NCBI GenBank assembly: GCA_945901125.1
Contig: CAMDKD010000003.1
Coordinates: forward strand, 1 to 64,000
Length of the DNA: 64,000 bases
Source: Bordetella parapertussis
GTDB taxonomy: Bacteria; Pseudomonadota; Gammaproteobacteria; Burkholderiales; Burkholderiaceae_C
Reading direction: 5' to 3'
The notes below the pieces were generated by a model. That model had not been told where the DNA came from. It saw only the letters and a list, made by a program, of their open reading frames with translations, and ran no database searches. The position numbers and the translations under genes were made by a program. Of the stretch, positions 50,682 to 59,917 are shown piece by piece (position 1 is the stretch's first letter; each line of letters begins with the position of its first letter).

Positions 50682-51077
50682 TCAGGGGCAAATCAATTTG
50701 ATCTTGGGGAAATAGGTTTTGTAACGCCCCGCATCACGGGTGATTAATTTGTATTTTTCGGTTTCGGCATGCGCGCCAATGAAAAAATCGGGTAACACGC
50801 CGGTCTTGTTGCCGCCGCGCTGACGGTACTGGCGAAAGGCTTGGCCGGCCAAGCGTGCCGCAGGTCGCGTCAGATCAAGCACTTGAATAGTCAGCGTATC
50901 TAAAAACTTGTCAATCTGTCCGGGTTCGGTGGGGTATGCGGCCAGTTCGGCATAAACCACCATGTTGATGGCTAATTGCCCCGGTTTTGCGCTGCGTAAC
51001 TGCCGAACAGACCAAGGCATCCAGACAGTGTCTGCCTTGTAAATATCCAGCAGCACGTTGGTGTCCACCAGAATCAC
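50682..51077 (-). CDS. vapC: VapC-type PIN-domain toxin
   Basis: A 131-residue PIN nuclease. The acidic triad-tetrad starts with LVDTNVLLDIYKAD and continues with Glu in VVYAELAAYP and Asp in LPDFFIGAHAETEKYKLITRDAGRY. Such toxins cleave tRNA or rRNA. It overlaps the antitoxin gene by 4 bases. It lies between crtC and the RADAR genes. Confidence 0.87.
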   Translation of the reverse strand: MILVDTNVLLDIYKADTVWMPWSVRQLRSAKPGQLAINMVVYAELAAYPTEPGQIDKFLDTLTIQVLDLTRPAARLAGQAFRQYRQRGGNKTGVLPDFFIGAHAETEKYKLITRDAGRYKTYFPKIKLICP

Positions 51078-51349
51078 GGCTTGTTCCAGTCGTCACCACG
51101 GGTAATAGCCATCCACTCGTCGGTGCTGGGCCCTTCTTTGGCAATGCCAATGAACTGTCGGATAGGGTCATCGGGCGAGAGAAAGGACAGGTCGGGTTCG
51201 GGCAAAGGCCTAGCCGGGGACGCTGATTTGGCAGTCACCATGTACTCGGCCAGGGCTTCTTGCACCACATGCGATTTGGTCAGATTGCGTGAGACGCAAA
51301 ATTGGTTCAAGTCGCGTTCAATGGCTTTAGATAACCGAACAGAAAGCAT
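51074..51349 (-). CDS. vapB: VapB-type ribbon-helix-helix antitoxin
   Basis: A 91-residue protein with an N-terminal ribbon-helix-helix domain (MLSVRLSKAIERDLNQFC...TKSHVVQEALAEYM) and an acidic, unstructured C-terminal part that should bind the PIN toxin. It is upstream of vapC and probably autoregulates through the repeats at 51394-51424. Confidence 0.85.
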   Translation of the reverse strand: MLSVRLSKAIERDLNQFCVSRNLTKSHVVQEALAEYMVTAKSASPARPLPEPDLSFLSPDDPIRQFIGIAKEGPSTDEWMAITRGDDWNKP

Positions 51350-51393
51350 GGCAACTCCTTGTCATACGATGGCCGGTGTGGTGATCGTTCAAT

Positions 51394-51424
51394 TGTATGA
51401 CAAATTATAAATATATGTCATACA
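51394..51424 (-). promoter_or_regulatory. vapBC operator repeats
   Basis: TGTATGACA (51394-51402) and TGTCATACA (51416-51424) are perfect inverted repeats around an AT-rich spacer; a third GTCATAC copy is at 51361-51367, near the vapB start. Such a set suits a ribbon-helix-helix autorepressor. The spacer contains TATAAAT-like hexamers. Confidence 0.6.
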
Positions 51425-51430
51425 CGATAT

Positions 51431-53854
51431 TCAGATCGTTCCTGCGGGTCTAAATCGATGCGATCTTCCTCTGGCGTTGATTTCGGCAACGCGGTTCAAT
51501 GACTCTGTTTCATCCAGTCCAGTGTTTTTCAAGGCAATGAATAAATGGTAAAAGTCGCTTAACAAGTCATTGGCAAATATGCCCGGATCGTCAGAACCGA
51601 GCGCTAACAAAACCTTGGGGTCGTTCTCTTTGCTCTTTTTCGGAGTGCTCATCCAGCGCAGGGCGTGGTGCTGTTCAAACCCTCGGTAATGGCTGATGCG
51701 TACATTGCTGCTGGGCAAGGTCTCTATGACCACGCCACGCTGGTTGACTTCGCGCATCAAAATTTGTTGCAACAGCACATACTCTTGGGGAGATAGGTAT
51801 TTAGAGTCAACAGAGATAAAGGCTTCTGAAGCGGTCCACAGATCGCGGTCGCTTTGCCATTTCCAGCACCTTGCCAGTGCGCTTGGGTTGTTGCGATGAT
51901 GCTCTTGAATCTTCTGTATTTCTGCGTATATACATTCGTTGAACAGGGTCATGCGGCTGTATTTTTCAGGATCCTTCATGAATTTATGCAACTCAGGCAA
52001 GCTCAATCCTCGTAAGTTCATGGCTTGCTCGCATTCAAAGGGTGAAAGCGATTCATGGAACAACTCAATGCTCAGTGCTTGAATATCGCGTTCAATTTTG
52101 TGAAGCACAGCATACAATCTGTCGGGGTGTTTTTGAACCAACTGCCACATGGCCAACAGCGCCAAAAACCAATCTCCGCGTTTGACAAGCACTTGCTGCG
52201 GCATGCGTTGAATCCATAAATCGGGGTCTATGCCCATGGCAGTGCCATGACCGATGCGGTCACCATCACGAAGGTCTAGGAATAACAAGGCATCGTGCAT
52301 ATATGCTATGCCGCACAACAAGTGCGAAAAGTCTTCGCCAGCATGAATTGTTTTGTGTGTCAATCCAAACTGGGTGCACATTCTGTAAATTGGTGCAAAA
52401 AATTCAGGCCTGGCCTTTAGCTCGTTGTCTGCCGCGTCAATGCCGTTGATCCATTGCGAAAGCAAGGGTTGGCGTTTCAAAACGCTCAGCAGTGTCAGTC
52501 CCGAAGTGTGCAACGACTTCACCTGTGCGTGGTGTCTGTAAGGGGCGTGTTGACGTTCTTTGGCGGTCCATTCCTTTTTGATGAAATGACACACCAAAAT
52601 CAACTGCATAGGCAATATTCCCAGGTGGTTTGATTTAGTATGCAATTCTTCAATTTGTTTCAGCACACCATTGAGATAAGTGCATGAGCGTTCTGGCAAG
52701 TTGTCAGAAGTTTTGCAGATCAATTCGCCAAGATACTGTTGATAGCCTTGCAAGATCGCAAGCAAGCGGATTTCAAGCTTTCGCACATCCTCTTTGGGTG
52801 CAAATCTCCCTTCATAAAAACCGATCTGACTGCGTCTAGGCTTCTGACCGTGCACATCAAGAAATCGTTGTTTGTAATTTTTTTCTGCATCGTCACGCAA
52901 ATCAGATTGACTGACTTTGTGGAATTGGTCAAACCCACGTTGGTTTTCGCCTTGTACTAACAATTGGTAGTACTGGTTGAACAGTAATAAATATTGGTGG
53001 TAATAACCGATCAGCAAATCATGGTCTGGGTATTTGGCGCACTGCGCTAAAAACCTAGTTTGCCATTGCAGTTCAGCGTCTGGGTTGAACTTGTTTGCTA
53101 ATGCAGTTTCAGGTGCATCCTTCGGATCCAAAATTACTGAAGATATCCATGCTTCTGAGTTGTATGCAGCATAGATCAATAACATGCGCAGTTGCTTTGC
53201 CGTGATCAGGTGCTTTCGCATTTTGCAGGGATTGAGTTCGGGGTTGATGCTCCGAACAAAATCTTGGGTAGTGTGATTTTTTATCCACCGATGACTGAAT
53301 TCATCAGTTGCTTTGAAGGTGTTATTTAATGCATGAAGCCAAACGTGTTCTGCAAACGAACTGCCATTGAGGTGTGCGTGTACTTCGTGAAGTTGCTCGC
53401 GCTCCAAGTAGTCTTCTAAAACACGGGTATGTGGGTGAGGTCTGTGGTGATGAATAATGATTTTTTGCGTTTGCCGTGCATAGGTGACCGCCATCAATGG
53501 CAGAAAAGATATACGGCTGAGTAAGCCTTGCTGCCAAGCACCAAATTTATCGAATTGGACAAACACCTTCTGGTGTCGAACTTCTAAGTAATTGTCACTT
53601 AACTGCGACAGCGCATCCATGGTGATGTGGGCGTGTTGCTTGTTTTGCCAGCCCAGTGCTTGCCATGAGTTGTTGAACACATGGTCTGGTGTGCTGACCA
53701 TCCATTGGCGGTAGCAGTCATAAAGCTTCTGTCGTATGGATATTTCATGCGGCGGGATATGATGGCAGAAAGGTACAGACAAAAATCGATGATATGAAAG
53801 CCACCAGATGCACATTAAATCTGTGACCGAAATTCGTGGCTCTTGCATGGTCAT
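51431..53854 (-). CDS. rdrB: RADAR adenosine-deaminase-family protein RdrB
   Basis: An 807-residue adenosine-deaminase-fold protein, far longer than ordinary adenosine deaminase (about 330-350). The zinc and catalytic motifs are spread along the chain: HAHLNG at 159-164, HAGED at 504-508, DRIGHG at 532-537, ETLPSSN near 711-717 and SDDP at 754-757. About 340 residues separate the first and second motifs, which is the large insertion seen in RdrB. Paired with an 881-residue ATPase upstream (4-base overlap), this is the RADAR anti-phage system, in which RdrA and RdrB form giant assemblies and deaminate adenosine nucleotides or RNA on infection. Base composition is lower in GC than the photosynthesis genes. 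The stop is just after the vapBC promoter region. Confidence 0.9.
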   Translation of the reverse strand: MTMQEPRISVTDLMCIWWLSYHRFLSVPFCHHIPPHEISIRQKLYDCYRQWMVSTPDHVFNNSWQALGWQNKQHAHITMDALSQLSDNYLEVRHQKVFVQFDKFGAWQQGLLSRISFLPLMAVTYARQTQKIIIHHHRPHPHTRVLEDYLEREQLHEVHAHLNGSSFAEHVWLHALNNTFKATDEFSHRWIKNHTTQDFVRSINPELNPCKMRKHLITAKQLRMLLIYAAYNSEAWISSVILDPKDAPETALANKFNPDAELQWQTRFLAQCAKYPDHDLLIGYYHQYLLLFNQYYQLLVQGENQRGFDQFHKVSQSDLRDDAEKNYKQRFLDVHGQKPRRSQIGFYEGRFAPKEDVRKLEIRLLAILQGYQQYLGELICKTSDNLPERSCTYLNGVLKQIEELHTKSNHLGILPMQLILVCHFIKKEWTAKERQHAPYRHHAQVKSLHTSGLTLLSVLKRQPLLSQWINGIDAADNELKARPEFFAPIYRMCTQFGLTHKTIHAGEDFSHLLCGIAYMHDALLFLDLRDGDRIGHGTAMGIDPDLWIQRMPQQVLVKRGDWFLALLAMWQLVQKHPDRLYAVLHKIERDIQALSIELFHESLSPFECEQAMNLRGLSLPELHKFMKDPEKYSRMTLFNECIYAEIQKIQEHHRNNPSALARCWKWQSDRDLWTASEAFISVDSKYLSPQEYVLLQQILMREVNQRGVVIETLPSSNVRISHYRGFEQHHALRWMSTPKKSKENDPKVLLALGSDDPGIFANDLLSDFYHLFIALKNTGLDETESLNRVAEINARGRSHRFRPAGTI

Positions 53855-56496
53855 TGACCTGTGTTGTCTGAAGTATCTGAAATATCAGTATCTTTAGGTA
53901 TGGTTTTTGTCATTAGCCTTCTACCTTGAATTGAAATTTCACTGAGACTGGTAAAGTCAGAATTAGATAGAAATTTAAAATCACTTTTTTCATCAAACAA
54001 GTTATTCCACAACTTCTTAGTATTCCTAACTTCCACAAGAGGCTTTCCAAAACTATATTCCTCACGAATTAAACCAGTGATTAGCGGGCAGGTTGCCATT
54101 ATTCTTGTAAATGGGAGTTGATCTCGCATCTGTTTTATTTCCTCTTGCACTTTGGCTAATTGTTCTAGATATATTCCAGCTGAGCGGCGTGGATTATTTA
54201 GATGAACAAGTTGACGAGGTTTATCAAGGCTGATGTTAGTTGGAAGGTGATGGGATGCCTCCTCTTGCAAAAATGCATTCACAACACTCAATGCGTACAA
54301 CTCCATCAGCGCAGCAAATCCTTTGCTATTTTGATAAGGTAGATTGTTTACAGGATAGTAACGAAGTTCGTTCGAAATTGTTTCTAGCACGAAATTTAAG
54401 CGCGGCCACAGTTTTCCCAAATAAACCGATGAAGGGTAAATTTGAGCAAAAAAACCACGGGCATGGTTAAGCCATTCTTTGATGGGATTAATCCAAAATG
54501 AATTGACTGAATCGAAATCAGATTCTTGCTCCTCTGGATCCTTAGATATATGATCGCCATCGTTTTGCTTTGACAGCCAAGGTGGTACCGAGACACTGGC
54601 TAAATTTGGGAAAGTGCTGTTTAAAACTTTTTTTATTTCAAAATCTTTAATGTGATCATACTTATCGTTCCAATTGGTGTCTTGTGCCAGTTTGAGCAGA
54701 CGACCTATTAAACCCACTTGGTTGTAAATGGATGCCAAGGCGACCAAGTTATTCATGCCAGACACTTGCATTAGTGAAAAAACATGCGCTGGTTGATTGC
54801 CATAATACTTGTCGAACACAGCGCTAAATGTACTTAATCCTTTAACCCGTGTACGAAGATTAAGAGCAATGACTCCAGAGCGAACGACTCTGGTTGTGGG
54901 ACTATTAACGTAAGGAATTGCAATAATTGTGCTGGCCAAGCGTGCCCATGTGAGTGCATCGTCCTCACGTCCAACACCCATGTAGCGACGAACATGTTCT
55001 TGCAATTCCTTGTAGGAATTTTCATCAAAGTATTTATGGTTATTTATCGTTTCAATCAGGAGTTTCATCGTTCCCGGTCCGCGAAACAAATAGGTTAAAC
55101 AATCTCCTGGTTTTTCTTTCAGTCGATGGGGTACCAAAGCAGACAAGGTAAGCAATGCATTTTTGTATGTGTCCTTGGCACCATTGGGTCGTAAATAGGC
55201 TGAAGTATCAAAATCACCATCCAACACAGAGGCTTCAAACACAGCCTGTGCCAATGCCGCCAAGTTGTCGTTTGCTAAGCCGTCGGTATTGACATCAAAC
55301 TGGTAAAGACTGTTCAAGCCAAACCCCAAAAATGCCTCTATGAATTTACTTTCATAGTTGTTTTTTTCTTTTGTCTGCGACAGCACTTGCAACACCGAGC
55401 GCAAGGGTTGCTTTAAAAAAAACTCTGTATACAAATGGACGTCGGCGCTGGATTTGAGTCTGAACCCGGTTTGTATCAACTCTTGTACATGGGCTAATAA
55501 TTCTCTGTCTGACCGGCCATTTAAGTTAAGCAGCTTGAAAACCACAGCGGGGTTATCCTTTTGACCGTATTGGATCAAGTCCCACATGGGACGCAGGCGG
55601 AACCTTAGATTTATCGGAAACAGTTTGAGCAAATACTGCTCCTCCAAATGGTCTTGCATGCGCACCAATTGCTTTTGACGTGAATCGGATGAAGCCGCTT
55701 GCCCCCACGCGTGCTTTCTGTGTCCTGCCAGTGATGCGTGGAAATAATCACGAACCAAAAGCGAATACAACTCCATGTCGCCAGTTACCATGACCATCAC
55801 GCTGGGTGTGTCCAAGTATTTTCGAATGGTTTCCAACAAAGTGATGGCGTGCGTTGCGTTGGTGTCTGCGTCGTCAAATGCTAGCAACAAAGCCTTTTTG
55901 CCCAAGACGCCACAGGTTTTTTCAAACAAGTTGGACAAGTCGGACCGAAGGCTGATGCTGTGGCCTGCACGCTCTAGCCCCAAGTCAAGGAACAAGTCTG
56001 CGTCCAATTCGTTCAAGGGATGGTGGTCTTTTTGAAACAACGCCAAACCACCCGCTACTTTTTTGAAAGCATTTTTCCATTCTTTCAGGTCATTGGTTTT
56101 TTCCTGCGATGCAGCTTTGTAGGTGTTTTCTACTGATCGCTTCAATTCTTGCAATATGGTGAGCAGAATGAATTCGTTGGCTTCAATTCGGCTGGGGTCG
56201 ATCACAGGCAATATTGCCAGTGACATTTCGGTGTCCTTATCTAATAGTGTCAAGGTAGTGGCTAAAAAGGTCGATTTGCCCGCTCCGCGCGTGCCGTCTA
56301 TAAAGCTGACCCAACCAGCGTTTTGACCAAAGCTTTGCTTTTCTTTTTGGCTCAGCTTTTTAACCCTTTCCTCGACACGTTCTTTGATGTCTCTGTACAA
56401 ACTCCTCTGAATCAATTCATCTTCATTAATCTCTTTTTGCGGTAAATCCAAATCAATGATGATTTCGGAAGGTCTTGTGTCTGCTTTGGTATTCAT
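53851..56496 (-). CDS. rdrA: RADAR ATPase RdrA
   Basis: An 881-residue protein with an N-terminal P-loop ATPase and a long helical C-terminal region. Walker A is GTRGAGKST at residues 68-76, Walker B LLLAFDDAD at 203-211, in the layout of STAND/AAA-like ATPases. It has no other recognisable domain. In RADAR, RdrA binds ATP and recruits or feeds the deaminase RdrB. GGAAAAAAA precedes the ATG. It lies 43 bases downstream of a methyltransferase relic and overlaps rdrB by 4 bases, so the pair is translationally coupled. The region is distinctly AT richer than flanking genes, suggesting horizontal gain. Confidence 0.9.
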   Translation of the reverse strand: MNTKADTRPSEIIIDLDLPQKEINEDELIQRSLYRDIKERVEERVKKLSQKEKQSFGQNAGWVSFIDGTRGAGKSTFLATTLTLLDKDTEMSLAILPVIDPSRIEANEFILLTILQELKRSVENTYKAASQEKTNDLKEWKNAFKKVAGGLALFQKDHHPLNELDADLFLDLGLERAGHSISLRSDLSNLFEKTCGVLGKKALLLAFDDADTNATHAITLLETIRKYLDTPSVMVMVTGDMELYSLLVRDYFHASLAGHRKHAWGQAASSDSRQKQLVRMQDHLEEQYLLKLFPINLRFRLRPMWDLIQYGQKDNPAVVFKLLNLNGRSDRELLAHVQELIQTGFRLKSSADVHLYTEFFLKQPLRSVLQVLSQTKEKNNYESKFIEAFLGFGLNSLYQFDVNTDGLANDNLAALAQAVFEASVLDGDFDTSAYLRPNGAKDTYKNALLTLSALVPHRLKEKPGDCLTYLFRGPGTMKLLIETINNHKYFDENSYKELQEHVRRYMGVGREDDALTWARLASTIIAIPYVNSPTTRVVRSGVIALNLRTRVKGLSTFSAVFDKYYGNQPAHVFSLMQVSGMNNLVALASIYNQVGLIGRLLKLAQDTNWNDKYDHIKDFEIKKVLNSTFPNLASVSVPPWLSKQNDGDHISKDPEEQESDFDSVNSFWINPIKEWLNHARGFFAQIYPSSVYLGKLWPRLNFVLETISNELRYYPVNNLPYQNSKGFAALMELYALSVVNAFLQEEASHHLPTNISLDKPRQLVHLNNPRRSAGIYLEQLAKVQEEIKQMRDQLPFTRIMATCPLITGLIREEYSFGKPLVEVRNTKKLWNNLFDEKSDFKFLSNSDFTSLSEISIQGRRLMTKTIPKDTDISDTSDNTGQ

Positions 56497-56539
56497 TTTT
56501 TTTCCTGTTCACAGTGGTGGACGAAGGCAAATTGGTCGC

Positions 56540-56815
56540 CTACTCATACAAGCTGAATAAAAACGCCATGCGCTCTGCGTTGTTCTTCCATTTTTTCCCG
56601 GCGCAGCGCTCGTAGGATTTATCGAAAGCGGCAACCAGTTTCTGATGTGCTTTGAGCAGCAAAGGTGTCATGCTTAAAGGGTCGTGCAGATCGGCCAGAG
56701 AAGCGTTGGCGAATTGGGAACGGGCACCCAACACGGCTGGCGCTGCTTCGTCACTGGCCTCTGCCCAGTGTTTGCTAAGGGCTTGTGCCCTAGCTTTGAT
56801 TTCATTGAGGCTCAT
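56540..56815 (-). pseudogene. relic of an MmeI-like/class I DNA methyltransferase (ends fused, middle deleted)
   Basis: A 91-residue open frame whose first 25 residues (MSLNEIKARAQALSKHWAEASDE) look like the start of large class I DNA methyltransferases, and whose last 57 residues (SLADLHDPLSMTPLLLKAHQKL... ERMAFLFSLYE) look like their extreme C-terminus. The roughly 800-1000 residues with the SAM and catalytic motifs are missing, so an in-frame internal deletion of a restriction-modification gene is the simplest explanation. The start I prefer is ATG at 56815. It sits directly upstream of rdrA. It may be a dead relic or a tiny expressed protein. Confidence 0.7.
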
Positions 56816-57023
56816 TCGCATGGCGGGGTTGCATAAAGTACCCAGCCACTCTAGTTGAGAATATTGTTAATAAAGAGTTGATAGCATGTATTGCAGTAAG
56901 AATTTACCGGTTTTTTTTGAATGTGTGCGGTGGTGCTGAAACTTCAAGTTGGGTAGTCGCGTTGAAAGTCTTTTGGTATGCGCACAGATAGCAAGGCAAG
57001 GCCTTGTCATACAGCCCAAGCCC
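56816..57023. other. AT-rich spacer between the relic and enamidase genes
   Basis: About 210 bases with no convincing gene. Both flanking genes are on the minus strand, so it holds the 3' end region of the enamidase gene (short CAAGGCCTTG palindrome at 56995) and the upstream region of the relic gene. It likely marks the border of the defence island. Confidence 0.4.
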
Positions 57024-58214
57024 TTAATGAACGATCACCGGTATCTCTGTCGCTGGCGGCGTATTGCGCGATCTATGGCAGCGTACCAGCCCATCAATCA
57101 TCACCATGCCTATGCCGGGTATGTCGCCGAGTTGCACGCTTTCCAGCAAGGTGCGCGCGGCGGTGTGTTGCGCGCGGTCCATGAACACAAAGTCGGCGGC
57201 GCGACCGACTTCAATCAAGCCGCAATTCAAATTGCGTATGCGTGCGGTGTTGCCGGTGGCAAAACAAAACACCAACTCAGCAGGGATGTTTGCGAGGCTT
57301 GAGAGCAACGCGACCATGCGCAATATGCCCAGCGGTTGCACACCTGAGCCCGCAGGTCCGTCGGTACCCAGGATGACGCGGTGCGGGCACTTCAGTTCGA
57401 GCGCAGCTTTGGCCGCTGCAATCGCCACGCGTTCGTTGCCGTTGTGAACGATCTCAATCGCGCGGCTGGACTTCTCGCATAACTCGCACACATGCGCTTC
57501 GCTCAATGAGGTGTGGCCGCCGTTGATATGACCGATCACATCCGCATCGGCTTCGAGCACCACGTCTTTGTCTATCAAGCCCGAGCCGGGAATAGACGGC
57601 CCGCCCGTGTGTATGGTGCTTTGTATGCCGTGCTTGCGCGCCCAGGCCACCATTTCTTTGGCTTCATAACCGGCTTTGACCGAGCCCAAACCCACTTCGC
57701 CCAGCAGCGTCACACCGGCAGACGCGAGCTCTGCAAAATCATGTTCTGTCATGCCTTTTTCAATGATGGGCGCGCCTGCAATTACCTTCACGCCGCCGGG
57801 GCGGAAATTGCTGAACGCGCGTTGTGCAGTGATGGCCAGGGCTTTCAAGCCGACGATGTCTTTGGGCCGACCGGGCAAATGCACTTCACCCGCAGACACC
57901 ATGGTGGTCACGCCGCCGTTCATGGTGGAGTCGATCCAACCGATTTGGTTTTGTCGGGGTGTCCAGTCACCGAACACCGGGTGCACATGGCTGTCTATCA
58001 AGCCTGGTGCCACACAAGTCTGGCGCACATCGATGGTGGTTTTCGCGCCTTCGGTGTCCAAGTCTTTGTATTTGCCCACTGCCGTGATGATGCCGTCCAT
58101 GACGACGATGGTGTCGGCTTGCAAAATAGGTTGATCAATATCGCCGGAGAGCAGCAGCCCGATGTTTTTGATGACGACTTTGCCGGATGCTTCTTCGATT
58201 GCTGCGGTGGCCAT
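57024..58214 (-). CDS. ena: enamidase-like amidohydrolase
   Basis: A 396-residue amidohydrolase-superfamily enzyme. The metal motif HVH is in GLIDSHVHPVFGDW (residues 76 and 78), with later His in STIHTGGP and GHINGGH and the Asp in LGTDGPAG. This resembles the enamidase of nicotinate degradation, which opens the ring of 1,4,5,6-tetrahydro-6-oxonicotinate to 2-formylglutarate and ammonia. The ATG at 58214 has AAGGAG before it; a much longer open frame on this strand continues upstream only as a shadow of the divergent reductase gene. Neighbouring 6-hydroxynicotinate reductase strongly supports this assignment. Confidence 0.85.
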   Translation of the reverse strand: MATAAIEEASGKVVIKNIGLLLSGDIDQPILQADTIVVMDGIITAVGKYKDLDTEGAKTTIDVRQTCVAPGLIDSHVHPVFGDWTPRQNQIGWIDSTMNGGVTTMVSAGEVHLPGRPKDIVGLKALAITAQRAFSNFRPGGVKVIAGAPIIEKGMTEHDFAELASAGVTLLGEVGLGSVKAGYEAKEMVAWARKHGIQSTIHTGGPSIPGSGLIDKDVVLEADADVIGHINGGHTSLSEAHVCELCEKSSRAIEIVHNGNERVAIAAAKAALELKCPHRVILGTDGPAGSGVQPLGILRMVALLSSLANIPAELVFCFATGNTARIRNLNCGLIEVGRAADFVFMDRAQHTAARTLLESVQLGDIPGIGMVMIDGLVRCHRSRNTPPATEIPVIVH

Positions 58215-58313
58215 GACGGACTCCTTGGAACTATTGTTTGACTGGGCAGAGGCAAAGCCACAAGCATAATGCGTGTTGGCCTTTGCCCCCTGATCCTCAC
58301 ACATCCGAACGGC

Positions 58314-59912
58314 ATGCACACAATTAGCACCACCCACACCGATGGATTGCCAGTCTCTGACAGCGGCCTGCCTATGGGCTTGCAGCGCGTGGAGCCCAAG
58401 CACGGTCCGGTGCGCGAGGGCAAGGTCGAATGCAATGCCTGTCCGGTGTTGTGCCAGATTTCCGAAGACCGCGTCGGCGCATGCGACCGCTACGCCAACC
58501 ACGAAGGTCTGCTGGTGCGACTCGATCCTGTGGTGATGTTGAGTCGCCAAAACAAAGACCAGAACACACAAGCTTTGAATCTGCGCACTGACGCAGACAC
58601 TTTGCCGCAAACACTGCCCACGCTTGAAAGCGAAGAGCGCGGCGTGTTTGTCACCGGCATAGGTGCGTCTACCACTTACCCGGATTACAAACCCGCGCCT
58701 TTCATCGTCGCTTCCAAGTCGCGCGGCGTCGACATGGTGACCGTGGTGACTGAGGGCATCTTCAGCTATTGCAGCTTGAAAGTGAAGATTGATACCGACC
58801 GTTATTTGGGCGATGAACGTGCGGCGGTGATGTACCAGGGCGAAGAAGTTGGCCACGTCACCACAGCTGAATACGGCTCGCAAATGCTCAGCTTGGGCGG
58901 CGTGCATCACTTGACAGGCGGCAGCAAAAAGCAAGGCCGCATGGCTTTGGAGTTGATGCACAAACTCGGCAATCACCAGGCCTTGGAAGTTCAGATAGAG
59001 AACGGCGCCAAGCTGGTGTTGCAAGCGGGCCAAGCCCCGGTGGTCGACGGTGTCACCGAGCAGCGCATGCGGGTCGGTTGCGGTTCTGCTGCTATAGGTA
59101 TGTTTGCACGCCAATGGCTGGGTTTGTGCGATGAAGTAGTTGTAGTGGATGACCACATCACCGGCGTGCTGACAGAACACCAGGCCGGGCGCTGTCTGCA
59201 TATGCCACCCAGCGGTATCAAGATCAAAGGACGCAAGTCCACGCCGGGTCGTTATTTTCAAGTGGCGCAACCGGGCACAGGCTGGGGCGGCACCAGCATC
59301 ACCGACCCTTTGTCTATTCTGGAGGAATGGAACCCGGACGAAGCCTGGCCGGGTTTGCGATTGCTCATGACATCAACCACCGGTGAACATTCGGCCTGGT
59401 ACGTGTTGGACGAACACCTCAAGCCGCAGCCCGCCGACATGCCCTTTGAAGTCATGCAAGTGGTGCAGCGCATAGGCGAGAACTGCGAACCCTCATTGGT
59501 GTCGGTGCTGTTTCTGGCAGGCGCGGGCGGCAGCCTTCGCTCAGGCGTTACCGACAACCCGATACAACTGACGCGCGCGGTCAAGCAAGCCCTGGTCAAT
59601 GTGAGTTGCGGCGGCGCACCTGCTTATGTTTGGCCGGGCGGCGGCATCACCTTGATGGTGGATGTTATGCGCATGCCGGCCAACAGTTTTGGCACAGTGC
59701 CGACACCGGCCATCGTCGCACCCATCGAATTCACCATGCGCTTGAGCGACTACCAGGCGCTGGGCGGCCACATGGGTTTTGTTCGCACATTGGATGACAG
59801 CATGCGCAACGGCGCATGGCATAACGACGGTGCACCCACACACATGCGCTGGGAAACGCCACCCTCTGATGTGACACCGTGGCCGCTGGACGCGCCACCC
59901 ATGTTGGGCTGA
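58314..59912 (+). CDS. hnr: 6-hydroxynicotinate reductase-like iron-sulfur flavoprotein
   Basis: A 532-residue protein similar to the ferredoxin-dependent 6-hydroxynicotinate reductase that makes tetrahydro-6-oxonicotinate. Near the N-terminus CNACPVLCQIS...GACDRY supplies clustered Cys for an Fe-S centre; the C-terminal part contains SGVT (residues 410-413) with a following T and AV, which looks like the S-G-A-T type site used for covalent flavin attachment. Start uncertain: ATG at 58314 leaves a 99-base divergent promoter region with enamidase; an in-frame ATG at 58269 is the alternative. Confidence 0.82.
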   Translation: MHTISTTHTDGLPVSDSGLPMGLQRVEPKHGPVREGKVECNACPVLCQISEDRVGACDRYANHEGLLVRLDPVVMLSRQNKDQNTQALNLRTDADTLPQTLPTLESEERGVFVTGIGASTTYPDYKPAPFIVASKSRGVDMVTVVTEGIFSYCSLKVKIDTDRYLGDERAAVMYQGEEVGHVTTAEYGSQMLSLGGVHHLTGGSKKQGRMALELMHKLGNHQALEVQIENGAKLVLQAGQAPVVDGVTEQRMRVGCGSAAIGMFARQWLGLCDEVVVVDDHITGVLTEHQAGRCLHMPPSGIKIKGRKSTPGRYFQVAQPGTGWGGTSITDPLSILEEWNPDEAWPGLRLLMTSTTGEHSAWYVLDEHLKPQPADMPFEVMQVVQRIGENCEPSLVSVLFLAGAGGSLRSGVTDNPIQLTRAVKQALVNVSCGGAPAYVWPGGGITLMVDVMRMPANSFGTVPTPAIVAPIEFTMRLSDYQALGGHMGFVRTLDDSMRNGAWHNDGAPTHMRWETPPSDVTPWPLDAPPMLG

Positions 59913-59917
59913 TACGC

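Noticed and set aside
58215..59270. N-terminal 350 codons of a long minus-strand frame that ends in enamidase
   Set aside because: It is antisense to the 6-hydroxynicotinate reductase gene, has no homology, and a good ribosome site marks the true enamidase start at 58214.
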